From NCBI GenBank assembly GCA_020465985.1, contig JAANYP010003718.1, positions 372,001-436,000 of the forward strand: 64,000 nt of DNA, given 5' to 3'. The position numbers were made by a program, and so were the translations under genes. Every line of letters starts with the position of its first letter. The stretch's first letter is position 1. The notes beneath the pieces were generated by a model. The model was given only the letters and a program-made list of their open reading frames with translations, did not search any database and had not been told where the DNA came from. Source of the stretch: Centrapalus pauciflorus (taxonomy: Eukaryota; Streptophyta; Magnoliopsida; Asterales; Asteraceae). Below, piece after piece: positions 60,110 through 64,000 of this stretch.

Positions 60110-61070
60110 TTAAGATAGATATTAAAAGAAATCTAAGGCTATATAAATCAATTAAAGACTCTCTTGATCTAGCAGCCCTTATTGGGCTTTTTGTGTGTCT
60201 TAATAAAATTTCTCAAGTCTTTCAAAAAAAAATCCATTGTCATGACAAGTAAAAAAGATGTATTATTTTGGCATATAGATTGAACTAATTTATAAGATTA
60301 CTAAGCTTATTATAAATCATGAGGTATGAAGAAATGTTAGATCTAAGATAATAAATTATTTGTTTTATTGTTCTTGTTTATCTAATTATATATTTTATAT
60401 TTAATTTGGTAAAATAGTCATCAGAGGATTATTATTGTAAATTATAATTATCAGTGATTAATATAATGAATGATATATTTAAAATTTTATAAAAACAATC
60501 TAGATTAGTAATAAAAAGTTCTAAAGATTCACTTTGATGAATTGAATATTTGTGATGAACTATTATATAAATTAAATACGTTATTGAAAAAGTATAGTTT
60601 TATAAAACTAGAACACAATAGCATGTAGATTCTGAAGAAAGAGACGAAAATAAAATAAAATAATACTGGAAACTGCATTTGTTAATTTAAATATAAAAGC
60701 ATTTGTATTTACAAGTCAAAGATAAAATTTTATTACCTATTAGCATTACGATTTTACTAATAATATTGTTATTATATTATTATCATTATAATGATTTTTC
60801 TATTTACAATTACTTTATATCAACAAAAAATTCATAACAACTACTAATGAATTGTGTACTCGATTTTATTAAGAATCTAACACTTAGCACTTAAAATAAT
60901 AATTCATGAATTAATAAATATAACAAAAGGTTGGCAATATCTTACTTTTTCCGTGATTAACCCTAGTTTTTAACAGGTTTTCCAGTAATTTGTCAAAATA
61001 ATTATTAAAATGACGTGCTTAAAAAACTTTATTTAGTAAAATTGATAGATTAAGAAGGTATGATGACTAA
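60110..61070. other. AT-rich intergenic
   Basis: No gene, repeat or element boundary recognised. Confidence 0.5.
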
Positions 61071-62337
<1,267 letters not shown>

Positions 62338-62339
62338 AG

Positions 62340-62352
62340 TGGTATCAGAGTC
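62340..62352 (+). other. Retrotransposon primer-binding site (initiator Met-tRNA type)
   Basis: TGGTATCAGAGTC is one mismatch from the usual plant site TGGTATCAGAGCC. It stands two bases after the LTR end. Confidence 0.8.
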
Positions 62353-64000
62353 AGGTTGTCATCATCACTTCTAAATTCGGTCGTCTTCACGTTCGTTTTT
62401 TTTTCTAGTTTGGAAGTAGACGTATCTGGATTTTTCTGCATTGTGTTCTTGATCTTTTGTTATTTCTGGGATGGTGATCGTGATTGTCAATTGATATCGC
62501 AATTGGAATTAGCGATCATCGTGGTGCGATTTTTGGGTCTGCCGATTCTAGCCAATTGGAGTTTTAGGGGCTGTTTGGTAGAGAGATTTGAGGGGAGATA
62601 ATTGTGTTTTCTCTTGTTTGGGAGAAATGCTCTTAATTTTTGAGCGGAGAATTGAATTCTCTGGGAATTGTTTTATGGAGAATTGCAATTCTCTCCATTT
62701 GGTAGAGAATTAGTGAGAATTGACTATTTTGTGTCTCTACTCCACCTAAGCCACCAATTCTCCTCTTTATTTCTCTGTTGATACCAAACAAGATACACAA
62801 TTTCAATTCTCCACCCATTTTCATTTCTCCCCAATTCCATTTTCATTTCTCCTCATTTCTTTTCTCTGTACCAAACGCACCCTTAGTGTTCAATTGAAGA
62901 AGTCGGCCAAGGAAATTAGCGATTGTATTCACAACCTGTACCTGGCCAAACTGAATTCTGCAATCGATTTTGATAATTGATTTCTACAATGTTCAATTGA
63001 TGATTGTATGCTTCTGGATTTTTTACGTGGGTTGAAATTGCCCATCAATTCTAAAGAAATTGGATGTATAATTTGAAATCGATCTCAAAAAAATTAATTG
63101 TTCTTGCCAATTTGATTTTAGCGATTGATACGTGGAGTCGACAGTTGAAATTTGATTTTAAATTTGGAAGTCATCTTGGCAATCGATTTTGCAATTGGGC
63201 GGTGCTGTGTTTGAATTTTTTTTGAAAGAAATCAAATTCAGCTTTGGGTCATTCGTCTTGGTGTCGTTTTTTTTCTTGGTTCGTTTGAGTTTTGGGCTTC
63301 TAGAAAACGAATTATTAAACGTTGATATTGTTTTGGGTTTCAAGAAAATGTATTCTTGAACGTTGCTACTGTTTTGAAATATGAATTCGCAAGTCGTAAG
63401 TCGTAAGAAATTGATTTGAATGTTTGGGCTTAGTCTTGAATGTTGCTACTTTTTTGTTTTTCTTGGTTCGTTTTGAAGACGGAATGGTCGTTTTGGGTTT
63501 CTTGAATGGGGATTCACGGATTTAGGTGTCGATCCATTTCGTTTGTTCGGATTAGTTTCGAAATTAGAGCTGTGTTTTTTTTGGATTCACGTAGATTCAA
63601 GAAGTCGGTGTTGATTGAATTTCGAGTTGTTCAATTTTGAAGGCATTTAGATGGCGATACTAGTTCCATTTGATTTTTGATTTGTTCTTGTTGGTTTTCG
63701 GGTTGTTTTGTATGTTGGGAAAGTGTATCATTAATTTTTTGTGATCTACAAATTTTTGGCTATGGCATCGTGGTTTGGGTTCGTTTGTAGATCAATTGGT
63801 TTGCCTTTTGAAAATTTAGTATTGTTGGCTTCGTGTTTGAATCTTTGTTTTTTTGGTAACAAGTTTTGGTGGAGTTTCTCATTCGTTTTTGGTTACCCGT
63901 TAGTTTTGGGGTATCTGGGAGAAATTACACATTAGTATTTACTTGCGATGATCGTTGTGATTTTGAGTCCAGATTTTGTTGATCGGTTGATAGGTTCCGG
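62353..64000 (+). mobile_element. Copia-type retrotransposon leader (continues past the window)
   Basis: A long T/G-rich untranslated leader with no gag frame yet visible. Frames present are short and low in complexity. It contains the MITE at 62567-62882. It could belong to a full element or to a large derivative lacking genes; the window ends before this can be told. Confidence 0.5.
62567..62882. mobile_element. Tourist-like (PIF/Harbinger) MITE with TTA target duplication
   Basis: Left end GGGGCTGTTTGGTAGAGAG and right end CTCTGTACCAAACGCACCC are inverted repeats. TTA occurs directly on both sides (62564-62566, 62883-62885). 316 bp, with internal inverted GAGAATTGAATTCTC and similar words. 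Non-coding. Confidence 0.85.

Overview
This is a stretch of a nuclear plant genome, almost certainly a eudicot. The evidence is AT-rich DNA, GT-AG spliced genes with short introns, plant-only gene families (SGT1, NHL/LEA_2, MAKR, SLAC1/SLAH anion channels, a G-type lectin receptor kinase, a plastid CPBP protease) and a very heavy load of small non-autonomous transposons. The exact species cannot be read from the sequence; an asterid such as a member of the Asteraceae is only a guess. Eight protein-coding genes are supported. All multi-exon models were built by checking splice sites and reading frame by hand.

Layout. Positions 1-1180 hold the last four exons of an SGT1 co-chaperone gene (+). 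An intronless NHL/LEA_2 gene (+) follows at 2176-2787. Positions 2.9-19.2 kb are a transposon landfill with no intact gene. It contains many MITE-like elements sitting inside (TA)n microsatellites, two hAT relics with 8-bp target duplications, and a 2.1-kb near-perfect inverted repeat. A MAKR gene (-) lies at 20849-21805. Positions 22-35.9 kb are intergenic, with satellite-like repeats, hAT MITEs and one possible orphan 5' exon. Two tandem SLAH-type anion-channel genes (+) lie at 35933-37843 and 38832-40470. A MAKR6-like gene (-) is at 42785-43393. A plastid CPBP-family intramembrane protease gene (-) spans 44268-50171, with transposon-filled introns. A G-type lectin S-receptor-like kinase gene (+) spans 53976-57816 in six exons. 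The right end (57.8-64 kb) is repeats: a minisatellite, a Helitron 3' end, and a Copia-type LTR with primer-binding site and leader carrying a Tourist-like MITE.

The genes do not form a pathway in the operon sense. Several belong to membrane signalling and stress response (SGT1 in immune-receptor maturation, NHL, MAKR, SLAH channels, receptor kinase), but there is no evidence of co-regulation.

The most interesting pattern is not a gene. At least five differently built MITE families share one 22-position terminal signature (GGGTYGGGWTC, eight variable positions, ACC). They are mostly bounded by (TA)n tracts, and each is filled with its own short palindromes. They look like one microsatellite-targeting transposon lineage with several passenger interiors.
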